Of a stretch of DNA of 31,076 nucleotides, positions 30,518 through 31,076 are shown in pieces (within the stretch, counting starts at the first letter, position 1; every line of letters begins with the position of its first letter). The translations under genes and the position numbers were made by a program. The stretch comes from Nitrososphaera sp. (lineage in GTDB: Archaea > Thermoproteota > Nitrososphaeria > Nitrososphaerales > Nitrososphaeraceae), in the NCBI GenBank assembly GCA_025450475.1, contig JANWHJ010000037.1:1-31076 (forward strand), read 5' to 3'. Below the pieces are notes generated by a model. That model was not told the DNA's origin. It saw only the letters and a list, made by a program, of their open reading frames with translations, and ran no database searches.

Positions 30518-31076
30518 ATGGCATCAACGCTAGTTGCTACGCCCCTAGCTGTGGCCAAAGCCTTCAGCCCCGGCCACATAACAGGTTTTTTTGAGGTACC
30601 TCATGCGAAATCTCCTCACTTTCTGTACACGGGATCAAAGGGAGCAGGATTCTCGATCGACAGAGGCATTGCTACGACCGCATACGTCTACGAGAGTGCA
30701 CAGGCAGGCTACCAGATTTCAATTAACGGCGTCGAGGCCATTAATGCTGAAGTGTCAAGTTGGATCGCGGAAGAATACCTCAAGTTTGCGGGCAAACCGT
30801 ACTTTTTGAACATAGAGCACGAAGTTGGAATCCCGGTGGGATTCGGGCTTGGTTCCAGCGGAGCAGCGGCTCTCAGCTTATCTTTTGCGCTGAACACGGC
30901 GATCTCCATCGGCCTAAGTACTACGGAGGCGGGCCAAGTAGCGCACCACGCAGAAATTGCATGCAAGACAGGCCTTGGAACAGTGATAGCCGAGTTTGCA
31001 GGCGGCTTTGAGATGCGCACGAGCGCAGGGGCACCAGGGATCGGCCATGTCACAAAGTTTGATTTGCAAGACTACA
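30518..31076 (+). CDS. Pantoate kinase, 3' end outside window
   Basis: The frame from ATG 30518 stays open to the window edge (186 codons). It is a GHMP kinase of the archaeal pantoate kinase family: SPGHITGFFEVPHA (17-30), GSKGAGFSIDRGI (39-51), and the ATP-binding IPVGFGLGSSGAAA (105-118) are characteristic. Pantoate kinase with phosphopantothenate synthetase replaces the bacterial route to 4-phosphopantothenate in archaeal CoA synthesis. The TATA box at 30487-30498 supports this start. A partner phosphopantothenate synthetase gene is expected just outside the window. Shorter frames within it (30591-30809, 30760-31011) are shadows. Confidence 0.92.
   Translation, partial: MASTLVATPLAVAKAFSPGHITGFFEVPHAKSPHFLYTGSKGAGFSIDRGIATTAYVYESAQAGYQISINGVEAINAEVSSWIAEEYLKFAGKPYFLNIEHEVGIPVGFGLGSSGAAALSLSFALNTAISIGLSTTEAGQVAHHAEIACKTGLGTVIAEFAGGFEMRTSAGAPGIGHVTKFDLQDY

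Noticed and set aside
1..31076. CRISPR arrays, insertion sequences, integrases or defence systems
   Set aside because: No regularly spaced repeats, transposase or integrase motifs, or nuclease/NTPase defence genes were seen.

Overview
This window looks like a chromosomal piece of an ammonia-oxidising archaeon of the Nitrososphaera type (Thaumarchaeota/Nitrososphaeria). The evidence is an 11-gene complex I operon without the NADH module (nuoABCDHIJKMLN), an archaeal rpo10-eno-rps2-MEMO-mvk operon, archaeal lipid genes (prenyl diphosphate synthase, geranylgeranyl reductase, mevalonate kinase), an archaeal pantoate kinase, a tRNA gene without encoded CCA, and many TATA boxes about 26 nt upstream of start codons, as expected for leaderless mRNAs. 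TTG and GTG starts are common. No ammonia-oxidation gene is present, so the genus-level assignment is inference.

Layout. 1-1482: end of a winged-helix regulator and a membrane-anchored HtrA-like protease. 1483-3051: mostly non-coding, with a single-domain response regulator, a 41-residue zinc protein, a hairpin and a 16-bp perfect palindrome. 3091-3951: prenyl diphosphate synthase, convergent with the complex I operon (14607 down to 3988). 14669-18609 (minus): tldD-tldE-geranylgeranyl reductase. 18659-22121: a loose redox neighbourhood with a cupin, a DipZ-like thioredoxin-fold protein, a 1-Cys-type peroxiredoxin, a decayed gene, a ferritin-like four-helix protein and a second 41-residue zinc protein. 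22170-23381: an exported seven-bladed beta-propeller, ending 5 nt from a convergent tRNA-Leu(GAG). 23472-24182: a 711-nt gap with several strong inverted repeats, the best place here for an undescribed RNA. 24183-28258: rpo10-eno-rps2-MEMO-mvk. 28255-30451 (minus): patatin-like phospholipase and an AbrB/PhoU-type regulator. 30518-end: pantoate kinase, cut by the window edge.

How the genes work together. Complex I couples quinone chemistry to ion translocation, with a donor other than NADH docking on the B/C/D/I arm. Mevalonate kinase, prenyl synthase and geranylgeranyl reductase supply and saturate isoprenoid lipid chains, and the patatin may act on lipids. The redox neighbourhood fits peroxide and thiol stress handling. 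Nothing here is an obvious defence system or mobile element. The most novel-looking items are the two tiny zinc proteins, the structured 23.5-23.85 kb gap, the decayed gene at 21.1-21.5 kb and the palindromes next to regulatory genes.
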